From NCBI GenBank assembly GCA_016716405.1, contig JADJWK010000001.1:868001-932000 (forward strand): DNA of 64,000 nt, read 5' to 3'. Within the stretch, counting starts at the first letter, position 1; each line of letters opens with the position of its first letter. Both the position numbers and the translations under genes were made by a program. Source of the DNA: Candidatus Melainabacteria bacterium (GTDB taxonomy: Bacteria > Cyanobacteriota > Vampirovibrionia > Obscuribacterales > Obscuribacteraceae). Under the pieces are notes generated by a model. It worked only from the letters and a program-made list of their open reading frames with translations, ran no database searches and was not told the DNA's origin. This document shows positions 7,341-15,243 of the stretch, piece after piece.

Positions 7341-9590
7341 TTAGGAAGCCTTCTTGCGTCGGCTTCCGGTGGATGCCCGGCGTCGGCGCCCGGAGCTCGA
7401 GAGCCGCTTCTGGGCTTCGGCTACCTCGGCGGCGCGCATCGCCTGGAAACGCTCCTGCCAATCCTGGACCAGGGGCGAGAGGACGAACTTCGTATACTTA
7501 CCCCAGGTGGCGTCGCCTCGATCGGCCTGCTGGTCGAAATTCTCGTGGTAGATGATGCGTCCCTGGTGGACGAGCTTGACGAAAAGGGGCTCGCCATCGA
7601 TTTTCTCGCTGGCGTCCGCCACCACCATCAGGTCGTCCTGTCCGTAGACACGCAGGTCGCCGCCCAGAGACTCCTTGCCGGGAGTGTTGGAGAACTTGAC
7701 GTTGGGATGCCCGTTGGTGCTGCTGCGCTTGAAGGCAGCGCTCACCGTGTCGCGGTGCACCAGGCGCCACCAGTAGCCGCCGGCCCCGGGGAAGAGCATG
7801 GTGGGCTCGATGCCGGTCTGCTTCTGGAAGAAGCCGTAGACGCGGCGAATGGTCTCGGGATTGACCTCGTCCTCGAAAACGATTGTGCGAGGCTCGATTC
7901 CGGCAGCCTTCATGCGCTGGAAGTAGAGGACGCATTGCTCCTCGATATTGCCGGAGTCGACGCGCACGCCGACTTTCTGGGTCTCGGGGTGACCCTTGAT
8001 CACCGCCAGGGCGTTCTCGAGACCGACCGTGGTGGCGTCCACCAGGTCGCAGAGCAGAGACGCCGAGCCCATGGCGGTGACGAAACGGTCCATCATCTCG
8101 CGCTCAGCCTGACCCAGGGGCTTGTCGAAGGTCTGGTTGGCGCACATCATCTCGTGACCGATAGTGCCGATGGACTTGAAGAGATGCGGCCACATGAACT
8201 CGGCCGTGTCGTTGCTGGTCAGCCTTCCCCGTCCCCCGACATAGCGAGCCAGGAGGAGAACCAGATTGGCTTGCTCGTTGACCGCCGCCCGCAGCCCGAA
8301 CTCGGCGTCCCGGTCGGTGGCTTCCTTGACCAGACGAGCCTTGGTCGCCTGGATGATGGGGGCGAAGTAGCGACACATGGCCGGCTCCAGATAGGAGATG
8401 CCGCCGCCTGGTCCACCGAAGAGCAGTCCGGGGACGCCTTTCAGGAATGTCTGCCCGCCCGGGAAGCCCCAGATGTCGATGGGCAGGTAGATGTCCTCTC
8501 CGACCTGGCTCGCCAGGATGTGGTCCCAGAGGGCTGTCGGGAAGGCGCGCACGCTGGACTGGCTCAGGAACCAGTCCCGGGCGAGCTCGATGTCCGCACG
8601 CTTGAGGGGGCGGTAGAACCATTGCGCCAGCATGGCTTCGTGACCGGCCATGATGAGCTGGTCGCCGGCGCCTTCCTCGGGAAGGCCCCTGCGCATGGTG
8701 AGGTGATAGGTCGACGGAGCCAGAGCGAGGTCCGGCACCGCATGCCACATGGTGCGCTTATAAGTGTCGGTGGCTCCGATGAAGCCGCCCAGAGCGAACA
8801 TGCGGCTGTAAAACTCGTCGATCATCGCCGCGCGTTTGGCGGCGAAGCGGTCGAACTCGGGTGTCCTGGTCATAGCTCGGTCCTCTCGGGGGTTGGTGGC
8901 TGTGCACCTCTGGTAGTAACGGTCCGGCAGAGGCGCGCCGGGCACCAGATAGTGGCGCCGGTCGCGGATCTTGTGCCAGACCTCCGTGGTGACCATGTAC
9001 CAGATGGACTCGCCCTTCCGGACCATCTCGCGGATCATCGAGCTCGAGATCGCGGGGGTCGGGCAGGTGAGAGCCTGGACGCGCGCCTGGGGAATTGCTC
9101 GCGCCCAGGTCTTGATCTTCTTGAGACCGGCCCTGTCACGAGGGAAAACCAGGAGCCGGCAAAGCGAAAGGAGCTCGTCGGCGCCGTGCCATTTGTCGAT
9201 CCGCCAGGGATTGGCGGGGTCGAGATATTCGGCGCTGATCAGCAGGTAGAACTCGACGTCTTCGCCGTACTGCTTCATGAGCTCCTTGACCGTGTCGAGC
9301 ATGTACGAGGGACCCTCGCGTTTCATCTCGATGTCGCAGGCCTCGAAGTAGCAGTTCGGCTCGACGCAGGCTTCCACCATCTCGTGACGCAAGGCAGCGT
9401 CGAGCACGCCGGACTGCTTGTGAGGCGGGTTGGCGCTGGTGACAAAGAGGACTTTGTCCAGTCCGAACCGCTCGCGGGTCCATTCGGCGCAAATCAGGTG
9501 ACCGGTATGGATGGGGTCGAATTTGCCCCCGTAGATACCGATCTTCAACCGGGGTCTGGAGACCCTGGTAACAGCTTTTCTCCGTGTCAT
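7341..9590 (-). CDS. NadD-PncB fusion: nicotinate-nucleotide adenylyltransferase and nicotinate phosphoribosyltransferase
   Basis: Residues 1-239 form an adenylyltransferase: GIYGGKFDPIHTGHL is the nucleotide-binding GxFxPxHxGH motif and ISSSMIREMV the SxxxxR motif. Residues 240-749 form a nicotinate phosphoribosyltransferase, with TIGHEMMCAN in the place of the phosphorylatable His motif and RVDSGN in the barrel. No stop codon separates the two. At 8873 an in-frame ATG (MTRTPEFDRF) follows AGAGGA at 7 bases, so a separate PncB could be made as well. I chose the start at 9590 because AGAAGG precedes it and the NadD fold begins there; the frame runs on to 9932 without recognisable homology. 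The C-terminal tail is Arg/Lys-rich. This is the first gene of the NAD salvage operon. Confidence 0.92.
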   Translation of the reverse strand: MTRRKAVTRVSRPRLKIGIYGGKFDPIHTGHLICAEWTRERFGLDKVLFVTSANPPHKQSGVLDAALRHEMVEACVEPNCYFEACDIEMKREGPSYMLDTVKELMKQYGEDVEFYLLISAEYLDPANPWRIDKWHGADELLSLCRLLVFPRDRAGLKKIKTWARAIPQARVQALTCPTPAISSSMIREMVRKGESIWYMVTTEVWHKIRDRRHYLVPGAPLPDRYYQRCTATNPREDRAMTRTPEFDRFAAKRAAMIDEFYSRMFALGGFIGATDTYKRTMWHAVPDLALAPSTYHLTMRRGLPEEGAGDQLIMAGHEAMLAQWFYRPLKRADIELARDWFLSQSSVRAFPTALWDHILASQVGEDIYLPIDIWGFPGGQTFLKGVPGLLFGGPGGGISYLEPAMCRYFAPIIQATKARLVKEATDRDAEFGLRAAVNEQANLVLLLARYVGGRGRLTSNDTAEFMWPHLFKSIGTIGHEMMCANQTFDKPLGQAEREMMDRFVTAMGSASLLCDLVDATTVGLENALAVIKGHPETQKVGVRVDSGNIEEQCVLYFQRMKAAGIEPRTIVFEDEVNPETIRRVYGFFQKQTGIEPTMLFPGAGGYWWRLVHRDTVSAAFKRSSTNGHPNVKFSNTPGKESLGGDLRVYGQDDLMVVADASEKIDGEPLFVKLVHQGRIIYHENFDQQADRGDATWGKYTKFVLSPLVQDWQERFQAMRAAEVAEAQKRLSSSGRRRRASTGSRRKKAS

Positions 9591-9997
9591 GCGATTCAAC
9601 CTTCTGGATAGAGAAATCCGCCGGAGAGCCATTTCTCCCAGAGCCGGAGCCGGAGCACACATACAGGCGGGGCGTTGGCACCGGTGCTCGAGGAATAAAT
9701 GGCTGTTAGAGAGTTCTTGGGTGGCTGGTTCTAAATGAAAAGAGGGGGTTATTTGAGACTCGTGAAAACTAATAGTTCTCAAGAAGTTATTACAAGGAAG
9801 GCAGAAACATCGGTTTACTCCCGGTGTTTCTTGATAACCCTCTCCCTTTCGGCTGTCAGTCCTCTGTCCCCGGCTCTCAGGGCTTGTGGCGCAAGCAGAT
9901 TCAGATATCAGATAGCGGATCGAAGATTGCAATCGAAGATGATATCAAGAGACTTCTGAGAGAAGTGTAAACTTGGCCCAGTTAGCGAAGGATGCTG
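9591..9997. promoter_or_regulatory. Divergent intergenic region between NAD salvage operon and GT87 gene
   Basis: About 400 bp with no gene. It must hold the promoter of the NAD salvage operon and probably that of the glycosyltransferase gene. The one structure I see is an inverted TTGAGA (9753-9758) and TCTCAA (9777-9782) with 18 bases between, which could be an operator. I could not fix either promoter. Confidence 0.4.
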
Positions 9998-11230
9998 ATG
10001 ATGACAGGACCGAAGAATGACGAATCTACCTCGACAGTCCTGAAAGCCGGGCCCCTGCCCTGGACTCTTGCTTTGATCGCGCCTGTGGTGCCTGTTCTGA
10101 TGCTTGCGGAGTCATGGGGAAAGTTCCAGGCAACGGTGAGCGATTTCCCCGAATACTATGCCGCTTCCTGGCTCTGCCTCAATGGACAGGCTATCGATCT
10201 CTACCAGCTCGAGAGGCTGGGTGCGGCGCAGCATCAGCTTTTCCCCGACCTGGCAAGGGAGGTGGTGCCTTTCTTGCTGACACCGCCAGCGGTGTTAATC
10301 GTCGCGCCTCTCTCCTTCTTGCCGCCGGATCTCGCAATTGTCGCCTGGCATCTTTTCATGGGCGTCATGCTTCTTCTTTCGGTGTTCATTCTGGCAAAGA
10401 TGTTTCGGTTCTCGAAGAAGGCGGTTCTCTACACTATCGCAGTTTTTTCGGTGTCAGGTGCCATGTTCGAGTGTCTGAAGCTCGGTCAGATCGCCCCGCT
10501 TCTCTTGCTTGCCTACAGTGTCGGGCTCTTTTGCGAGTTTTCCGGACGTCCGGTTCTTTCCGGTCTTTCCTACTCGCTGCTTCTGGTCAAGCCTCAGTTT
10601 CTGTTGCCGGTGCTTGTCGCCGGCATGGCCGGAAAGAGCTACCGTTGCCTGGTCGCGCTTGTCCTTTCTGCGTTTCTCCTGGGGGCGGCTTCTTGTCTGG
10701 TTCTCGGAATCGACGGCTGGCAGCATTACATCGAGCTCGCCGGCACGGCTCTTGCCCGACCCGAGCTGGTCGCAACCGGGATCAACGCCACTGTCAGGGG
10801 ACAGTTGCTGCGCTTCTGGGGCTCCGAAAGCCTTATCGTCGAGCCGCTTTTCTGGCTTCTCTGGTCTCTTGCGATTCTGTCTCTGTATCTGGGTCTTCGA
10901 GGGCGCCGCCCGGAGGATGCCATACTCTTTTCCATGCCTGTGGCTTTTCTTCTCGCGCCTTATGCCCAGAGCTATGATCTCATCCTGCTCCTGCCTTCGA
11001 TTATGTGCTTCGTGAAATGCGAGCTTCACCGGTCCCTGCCGTCCTGGATCATGCTGCCGTATATAGTGGCGTGCCTGGTACTGCTCCTGCCTTTCCACAG
11101 CTTCTACCATTATGGGTATCTGCTTCCCGGAGGAGCTGTCAATCTGGTCTTCTTCCTGGTTCTTGCCTATGTCGTCATAATCCTGGTCGGCGAGCGTCTT
11201 ATCGCGGCTAGCGACGCCCGAGCCGGGTGA
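9998..11230 (+). CDS. GT87-family (DUF2029-like) membrane glycosyltransferase
   Basis: A polytopic membrane protein of about 410 residues with some nine or ten hydrophobic segments. An extracytoplasmic DFPEYYAASW acidic motif follows the first segment, then an IDLYQLERL segment and a proline-rich TPPAVLIVAPLSFLP stretch, in the order typical of family 87 polyprenyl-phosphate-sugar-dependent mannosyltransferases. LKLGQIAPLL and LVKPQFLLP also fit. Enzymes of this family add sugars from lipid carriers to lipids or glycans on the outer face of the membrane. The substrate cannot be read. GCGAAGG at 9985-9991 favours ATG 9998 (or 10001) over 9992. It stands alone on its strand. Confidence 0.8.
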   Translation: MMTGPKNDESTSTVLKAGPLPWTLALIAPVVPVLMLAESWGKFQATVSDFPEYYAASWLCLNGQAIDLYQLERLGAAQHQLFPDLAREVVPFLLTPPAVLIVAPLSFLPPDLAIVAWHLFMGVMLLLSVFILAKMFRFSKKAVLYTIAVFSVSGAMFECLKLGQIAPLLLLAYSVGLFCEFSGRPVLSGLSYSLLLVKPQFLLPVLVAGMAGKSYRCLVALVLSAFLLGAASCLVLGIDGWQHYIELAGTALARPELVATGINATVRGQLLRFWGSESLIVEPLFWLLWSLAILSLYLGLRGRRPEDAILFSMPVAFLLAPYAQSYDLILLLPSIMCFVKCELHRSLPSWIMLPYIVACLVLLLPFHSFYHYGYLLPGGAVNLVFFLVLAYVVIILVGERLIAASDARAG

Positions 11231-11309
11231 GACTGCCGGTAACAAATTGTGAGGGAAATCGGCGCGATAAACCCGAGATACCACGCCAGCTCTTTGTTTG
11301 AAGGAGCAC

Positions 11310-11339
11310 TTGACATTAGTTAATCAGATAAAATGAATA
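11310..11339 (+). promoter_or_regulatory. Candidate promoter upstream of the MBL-fold gene
   Basis: A consensus TTGACA at 11310-11315 is followed at 13 bases by TAAAAT, or at 17 by ATGAAT. The spacing to the better hexamer is short, so the -10 is uncertain. It would give a leader of about 190 bases. Confidence 0.35.
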
Positions 11340-11526
11340 ACGGGCCTGAAGATACTTTCTCTAATATCGAGATCCATTCGTTCTTTTCTCCCTTGAGGGA
11401 AATTCAGTCCCCACCCGTATCTGCCATCCAGACTGCCCGGCCAGAGCTTCCGAAAGGGAGTCGTTCGGTGACGGTTTTAGTAACGAGTCGGTTCGAGTCG
11501 AACGAAAACCAGACCTGGAGTCTATC

Positions 11527-12270
11527 ATGCTAGTCAAAACCATCAAGGTCGGACCAATGGAGTGCAACTGCTCCATCGCGGTCTGCCCGGAGACCGGAGA
11601 TGCCATCCTCGTCGATCCCGGCGGCAACGCCGAGGAGATCACGGCGATGATCGAGAGCACCGGCGCCAGGGTGAAGGCCATCGTCATCACCCATGCTCAT
11701 TTCGATCATGTCATCGCTGCCGGCAAGATCAGAGAGATAACCGGAGCGCCGGTCTGTCTCCACCGCAAAGATATGCTTCTCTACCGTCTCATGCCGCTCC
11801 AGTATCGCATGGCGCAGATCGCTGAGCGCCGCCCGCCGAGACCGGACAGGCTTCTCCGGGAAGGCGATCGGGTCGATGCCGGAAGCCTCTCCTTCTCGGT
11901 GCTCCACACTCCCGGGCATTCCCCGGGGAGCTGCTGCTTTCACCAGGACGAGGGCAAGCTTCTCTTCTCCGGCGATACGCTCTTCTGCCGATCCGTGGGC
12001 AACTGGAAAGTGCCTTTCGGCAATTTCGAGAAGCTCTTCCCATCCATCTTGGACAAGATCATGGTCCTTCCCGACGAGACCAGGGTGATCCCCGGTCATG
12101 GACCGGAGACCACCGTCGGCGACGAAAGGCTCAGCAACCCGTATCTTCAGCCCGGACGTGTTGCCGAGCTGCGCGAAGAAGAGAGGAAACGGCCCGGGAC
12201 TGCCAGGCTGCTCTTGGCGATGATCGTCGGGATGTTCACGAATACTTCGAAAAGAAAAAAAGGACCCTGA
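11527..12270 (+). CDS. Metallo-beta-lactamase-fold hydrolase, glyoxalase II-like
   Basis: The 247-residue protein has the whole binuclear metal site: THAHFDH, then His in HTPGHSPGS, Asp in LFSGDTLF and His in VIPGHGPET. The order and length fit small bacterial hydroxyacylglutathione-hydrolase-like proteins, which hydrolyse thioesters; the true substrate is unknown. There is no signal peptide, so it is cytoplasmic. The start at 11527 has GGAG six bases upstream. It is monocistronic with its own strong terminator at 12317. Confidence 0.9.
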   Translation: MLVKTIKVGPMECNCSIAVCPETGDAILVDPGGNAEEITAMIESTGARVKAIVITHAHFDHVIAAGKIREITGAPVCLHRKDMLLYRLMPLQYRMAQIAERRPPRPDRLLREGDRVDAGSLSFSVLHTPGHSPGSCCFHQDEGKLLFSGDTLFCRSVGNWKVPFGNFEKLFPSILDKIMVLPDETRVIPGHGPETTVGDERLSNPYLQPGRVAELREEERKRPGTARLLLAMIVGMFTNTSKRKKGP

Positions 12271-12316
12271 GGGTTCGGGAGATCCCGGCTCCTCCAGGCA
12301 GGCACAGCCGGCTTGG

Positions 12317-12361
12317 GCAGCAGGAAGGACAGAGAAAATCCTTCCTGCTGCTGTTCTCTTT
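12317..12361 (+). terminator. Terminator of the MBL-fold gene
   Basis: A perfect 13-bp stem (GCAGCAGGAAGGA and its complement, 9-base loop) is followed by TGTTCTCTTT. It converges with the minus-strand terminator at 12419-12454; between them lie TACTATA at 12385-12391 and GGTAG at 12408-12412. Confidence 0.9.
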
Positions 12362-12418
12362 GATTTCGAATTTCGGTTTATGGCTACTATAGAAAGAAGT
12401 AAAACTCGGTAGAAAGTG

Positions 12419-12454
12419 AAAGGGAGCAGATGACCTTGCGGTCACGCCCCCTTT
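12419..12454 (-). terminator. Terminator of the metallopeptidase-like gene
   Basis: On the minus strand AAAGGG...GTGACC pairs with GGTCA...TCCCTTT around a GCAA tetraloop, followed by a pyrimidine-rich CACTTTC stretch. Confidence 0.75.
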
Positions 12455-12529
12455 CGGTTGAGTGAAACCGATTCCCGGCAGGCTGACGGACACTGAGGTC
12501 CGCCAGCCGCCGGGTCTCGGGTGCCAGAG

Positions 12530-14413
12530 TTACTGGCTCTGGACCTGCTTGCGAAGGCGCCCGACCATGCACATGCCGAGCTTGTTGACCTTCTTGGCGG
12601 TCTCCACCGGGTCACCGCCCTCGTTGACCAGCTGCCAGTAGGCGAGCGTGGCCGCGGAGCCGATGTAGGTGGCGTAGACGGTGCCGACGTCCTCGGGGAT
12701 TTCCGATTTGCCGGCCACGAGCTGCTTCACCAGCTTCTGGACCTTCTCCTCGCGGCGGGCGGTCCAGTTGAGCATGTCGCCCGTCGAGCGGTCGCCGAGG
12801 GACTTCAGCTTGGTCCGGATGAGCGCTTTCGCGACCACCGGTGCCGCCGCCTTGATGTCCTCCACCGGGATGCTGATGGTCATCTTGACCTTCTCTTCGG
12901 CATCGGTCCAGGTGATGGCATCCGGGAGCGGCTTGCCGACCGCGAAGTCGGTGAGCGTCCGGCACTCCTTGGCCTCGTTGCCGAACCCGATCTCATCGAG
13001 CGCCGCAGCGACGATGTAGGACCGGATGTAGTCCGGCGGATGCGGCTCGAAGCGCATGGCGGTGCTGCCGTCCTCCTGCTCCTCCAGCGTGTAGAACGAG
13101 CTGGTGCGCAGGAGCTTCTTCGCGTCCTTGACGCCGGTGTCCCTGATGAGCATGGCCGGGAAGCTCATGATCATGTTGTACAGGTAAGCCGGACCGGACA
13201 GGAGCACGCCACCGGAGATGTCGGCGTCGATTTCGCCGATGGAGTCGACGATCATCCTCACCAGGAGGTCGATCGTCTTCACCTTGGCGTTACCGAGCTT
13301 GGTCTCCTCGGACTTCAGCTTCAGCGATCCGTCCTTGTGCGCCTTCACCACAGCGTCCTTGACCGCCGCCACCAGCTCGTCCTCCAGGCCCTTCACGTCG
13401 TGGAAGACGTTGTGCCGGAATTCGTGAGCGAACAGCGGGAACATGAGCGCCAGGATGTCGAGCATGTCGAACGGAATCTGCAGCGCGTGGGCACCAACCG
13501 GACCCTTGGAGCCCGGGATGGTGGCGAGGGACATGGAGGTCACTCGCGCGATGAAGACATCACCCACCTGGAAAGAGTGGGTGTCGAGCTGAGGCTCGAG
13601 TTGTCCCTTCTTGTCCTCCTGCGAGGCGTCCGCCGGGTTGAGGGTCTGGAAGAGGAGGAACGCCTGCTCGTAGAAGAAGGCGACCGCATCCAGAATCTCG
13701 GCATAGACACCGTCACGGTACTGTCCGAACGAGTCGGTGTAGACCTTGAGGATGAAGAGGATCTGCATCAGCTCCTGGTCGAGGAACTTGACCGCATGCT
13801 CGAGCAGAGCCGGCAGAGGCACGCCCGGATTCTTGGCCGCGAGCTGCTTCACGACCTCAGGCAGAACCTCCTTGTAACGCGTCTGGAGCTGGTTGATGTG
13901 CATGGCCAGGCTGCCGACCGCCGGCTGGTACTTGGCGGCCATGTGCTTCTTGGCCCAGGTGACGGAGCCGACCATCTCGCCGAAGCGGCTGTCGAGCAGA
14001 CCGTCGAACTTACGGCCCGTCATGAGCTGCTGCAGCCCGTCGGCGCCCTCGACCAGCGTGCGGCCGAGCTCGTCGTCGGTCTCGTCGGGAAGACGAGGGA
14101 TGATGCGGACGATGCCGCCGAGCGGGTTGTTGCCGGTGAGGCTCTCGAACGTGATTGCCTTGCTACCGGTATCGCCCTCCTTGGCGGTCTTGCCGCGGCG
14201 GCTGCGGGTCTTGCGCGGCTTCTTGCCGATCTGGCCTTCGGCGCGCTTCACCACGTTGTTGATCAGGTCCTCGGCGCTCGGGAGCGGATACTTCTCCTTC
14301 CCTTCGCCGACGACATCGATGTTGCCGCAGGTGCTTCCGCAGTTGTGACCACCGGCCGAGTGGACGATGGGCTTGCGGACCTGACGGTTGAGGTCATACG
14401 TTTTCTTCTTCAT
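12530..14413 (-). CDS. Putative zinc metallopeptidase, novel gluzincin-like family (member 1)
   Basis: The 627-residue protein has no clear named family but carries a metallopeptidase signature. HEFRH (from about residue 330) is followed by NVFHDVKGLEDE; about 60 residues on comes EIDADISGGVLLSGPAYL, an ExxAD-type third-ligand helix as in M48 enzymes, then EPHPPDYIRSY, like the HPP..R motif of M48. The same blocks occur in the same order in the protein at 46963-48528, so the two are paralogues. There is no signal peptide; the N-terminus is basic and has Cys residues. The start at 14413 (MKKKTYDLNR) has AAAGGG upstream. It is the last gene of a three-gene minus-strand cluster. Proteolytic activity is inferred, not shown. 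Confidence 0.8.
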   Translation of the reverse strand: MKKKTYDLNRQVRKPIVHSAGGHNCGSTCGNIDVVGEGKEKYPLPSAEDLINNVVKRAEGQIGKKPRKTRSRRGKTAKEGDTGSKAITFESLTGNNPLGGIVRIIPRLPDETDDELGRTLVEGADGLQQLMTGRKFDGLLDSRFGEMVGSVTWAKKHMAAKYQPAVGSLAMHINQLQTRYKEVLPEVVKQLAAKNPGVPLPALLEHAVKFLDQELMQILFILKVYTDSFGQYRDGVYAEILDAVAFFYEQAFLLFQTLNPADASQEDKKGQLEPQLDTHSFQVGDVFIARVTSMSLATIPGSKGPVGAHALQIPFDMLDILALMFPLFAHEFRHNVFHDVKGLEDELVAAVKDAVVKAHKDGSLKLKSEETKLGNAKVKTIDLLVRMIVDSIGEIDADISGGVLLSGPAYLYNMIMSFPAMLIRDTGVKDAKKLLRTSSFYTLEEQEDGSTAMRFEPHPPDYIRSYIVAAALDEIGFGNEAKECRTLTDFAVGKPLPDAITWTDAEEKVKMTISIPVEDIKAAAPVVAKALIRTKLKSLGDRSTGDMLNWTARREEKVQKLVKQLVAGKSEIPEDVGTVYATYIGSAATLAYWQLVNEGGDPVETAKKVNKLGMCMVGRLRKQVQSQ

Positions 14414-14462
14414 AGTAATCACCCTTTCTTCAGGATCTGGTTTGGGATTTGACAACAAAGAG

Positions 14463-14497
14463 GAGGGGGAGACCCTGACTAGGCAGGTCTCCCCCTC
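14463..14497 (-). terminator. Intercistronic terminator or attenuator before the metallopeptidase-like gene
   Basis: A perfect 12-bp stem (GAGGGGGAGACC and its complement, 11-base loop) lies between two same-strand genes and is followed on the minus strand by CTCTTTGTTG. It would limit read-through into the metallopeptidase-like gene. Confidence 0.7.
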
Positions 14498-14532
14498 CCG
14501 GTTAACGCTGAGATCGAGAACGACTTGCGCCG

Positions 14533-15063
14533 TTACCGCTGGAAACGGAGTCCGCGAGCCGTCTGGCGCAGAGCGCCGGCTTCGGCCTCCTTGGCCCGGG
14601 CCTCGTCCAGCCGCCAGGCGGCCCGGTAGAGGCGTGCCTCGGCTTCGATCTCGGCGGCCTGGGCGACGAGCTGCTTCGCCTCCCCGACGTGAAAGCCGGG
14701 AGTGGGCGAGTTGGCGTCGAACTTGTGGTCCGCCGTGTCGTCCAGGACGTCGATGAACCAGCCGTGGCGCCCCTTGAACTGCAGCATCTTGACCAGGTAG
14801 TTGACGGTCACGGTGCAGTTCCGGAAGCTGATGCTGGTGATGTCGTGCGCCATGGCGAAGGCGATGAGCTGCCCGATGCCCTGGGCATCGAGTGCCACGT
14901 ACTTGTCGCCGGGGTTGACCGGGACAGGCACCATGAGGGCGTTCTGCTCCTGTCCGTAGACACGGTTCGTGCGGCTGAACACGAAATCGGGATCGTAGCC
15001 GCGCTGACCGTCGAACTCGAAGAAGTTGCCCTGCGCTTCGAAAAGAATTGCGTTTGCAGACAT
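14533..15063 (-). CDS. Unknown protein, 176 residues
   Basis: I do not recognise this protein (MSANAILFEAQGNFFEFDG...). The N-terminal two thirds look like a compact mixed alpha/beta domain with a DDTADHKFDANSPTPGF loop. The last 50 residues are an Ala/Glu/Arg-rich helix, probably a coiled coil. The start at 15063 has AAGGAG at 7 bases. It lies between the EEP-fold gene and the metallopeptidase-like gene on the same strand, with hairpins on both sides, so the three may work together. Confidence 0.75.
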   Translation of the reverse strand: MSANAILFEAQGNFFEFDGQRGYDPDFVFSRTNRVYGQEQNALMVPVPVNPGDKYVALDAQGIGQLIAFAMAHDITSISFRNCTVTVNYLVKMLQFKGRHGWFIDVLDDTADHKFDANSPTPGFHVGEAKQLVAQAAEIEAEARLYRAAWRLDEARAKEAEAGALRQTARGLRFQR

Positions 15064-15117
15064 GTGTTGCTCCTTGGTTTTTTGGTTTTGAGAAACAAAG
15101 CTGTGGCTGACCGGAAG

Positions 15118-15139
15118 CCCGGCATCACACGATGCCGGG
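15118..15139 (-). terminator. Intercistronic hairpin downstream of the EEP-fold gene
   Basis: A 9-bp perfect stem (CCCGGCATC and complement) with an ACAC loop, between the EEP-fold gene and the 176-residue gene. The U-tract is weak, so it may serve RNA stability as much as termination. Confidence 0.55.
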
Positions 15140-15163
15140 ATCCGGAGCCGCTCAATTGATTGC

Positions 15164-15192
15164 GACAGGGGCTACCGCTGGCAGCCCCTGTC
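15164..15192. repeat. Perfect 10-bp inverted repeat (hairpin) in the same gap
   Basis: GACAGGGGCT (15164-15173) and its complement (15183-15192) flank a 9-base loop. With the hairpin at 15118-15139 this makes two strong stems in one 180-bp gap. There is no U-tract on either strand. Confidence 0.7.
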
Positions 15193-15243
15193 AGTCAGGT
15201 TGAGGACGCAAGACGTCCTTGGTTGGTAAGCCGGCAGCCTGGC

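Noticed and set aside
7545..9611. 688-codon open frame opposite NadD-PncB
   Set aside because: Antisense shadow; the motifs are all on the minus strand.
12521..14452. 643-codon open frame opposite the metallopeptidase-like gene
   Set aside because: Antisense shadow. The paralogue at 46963-48528 supports the minus-strand reading.
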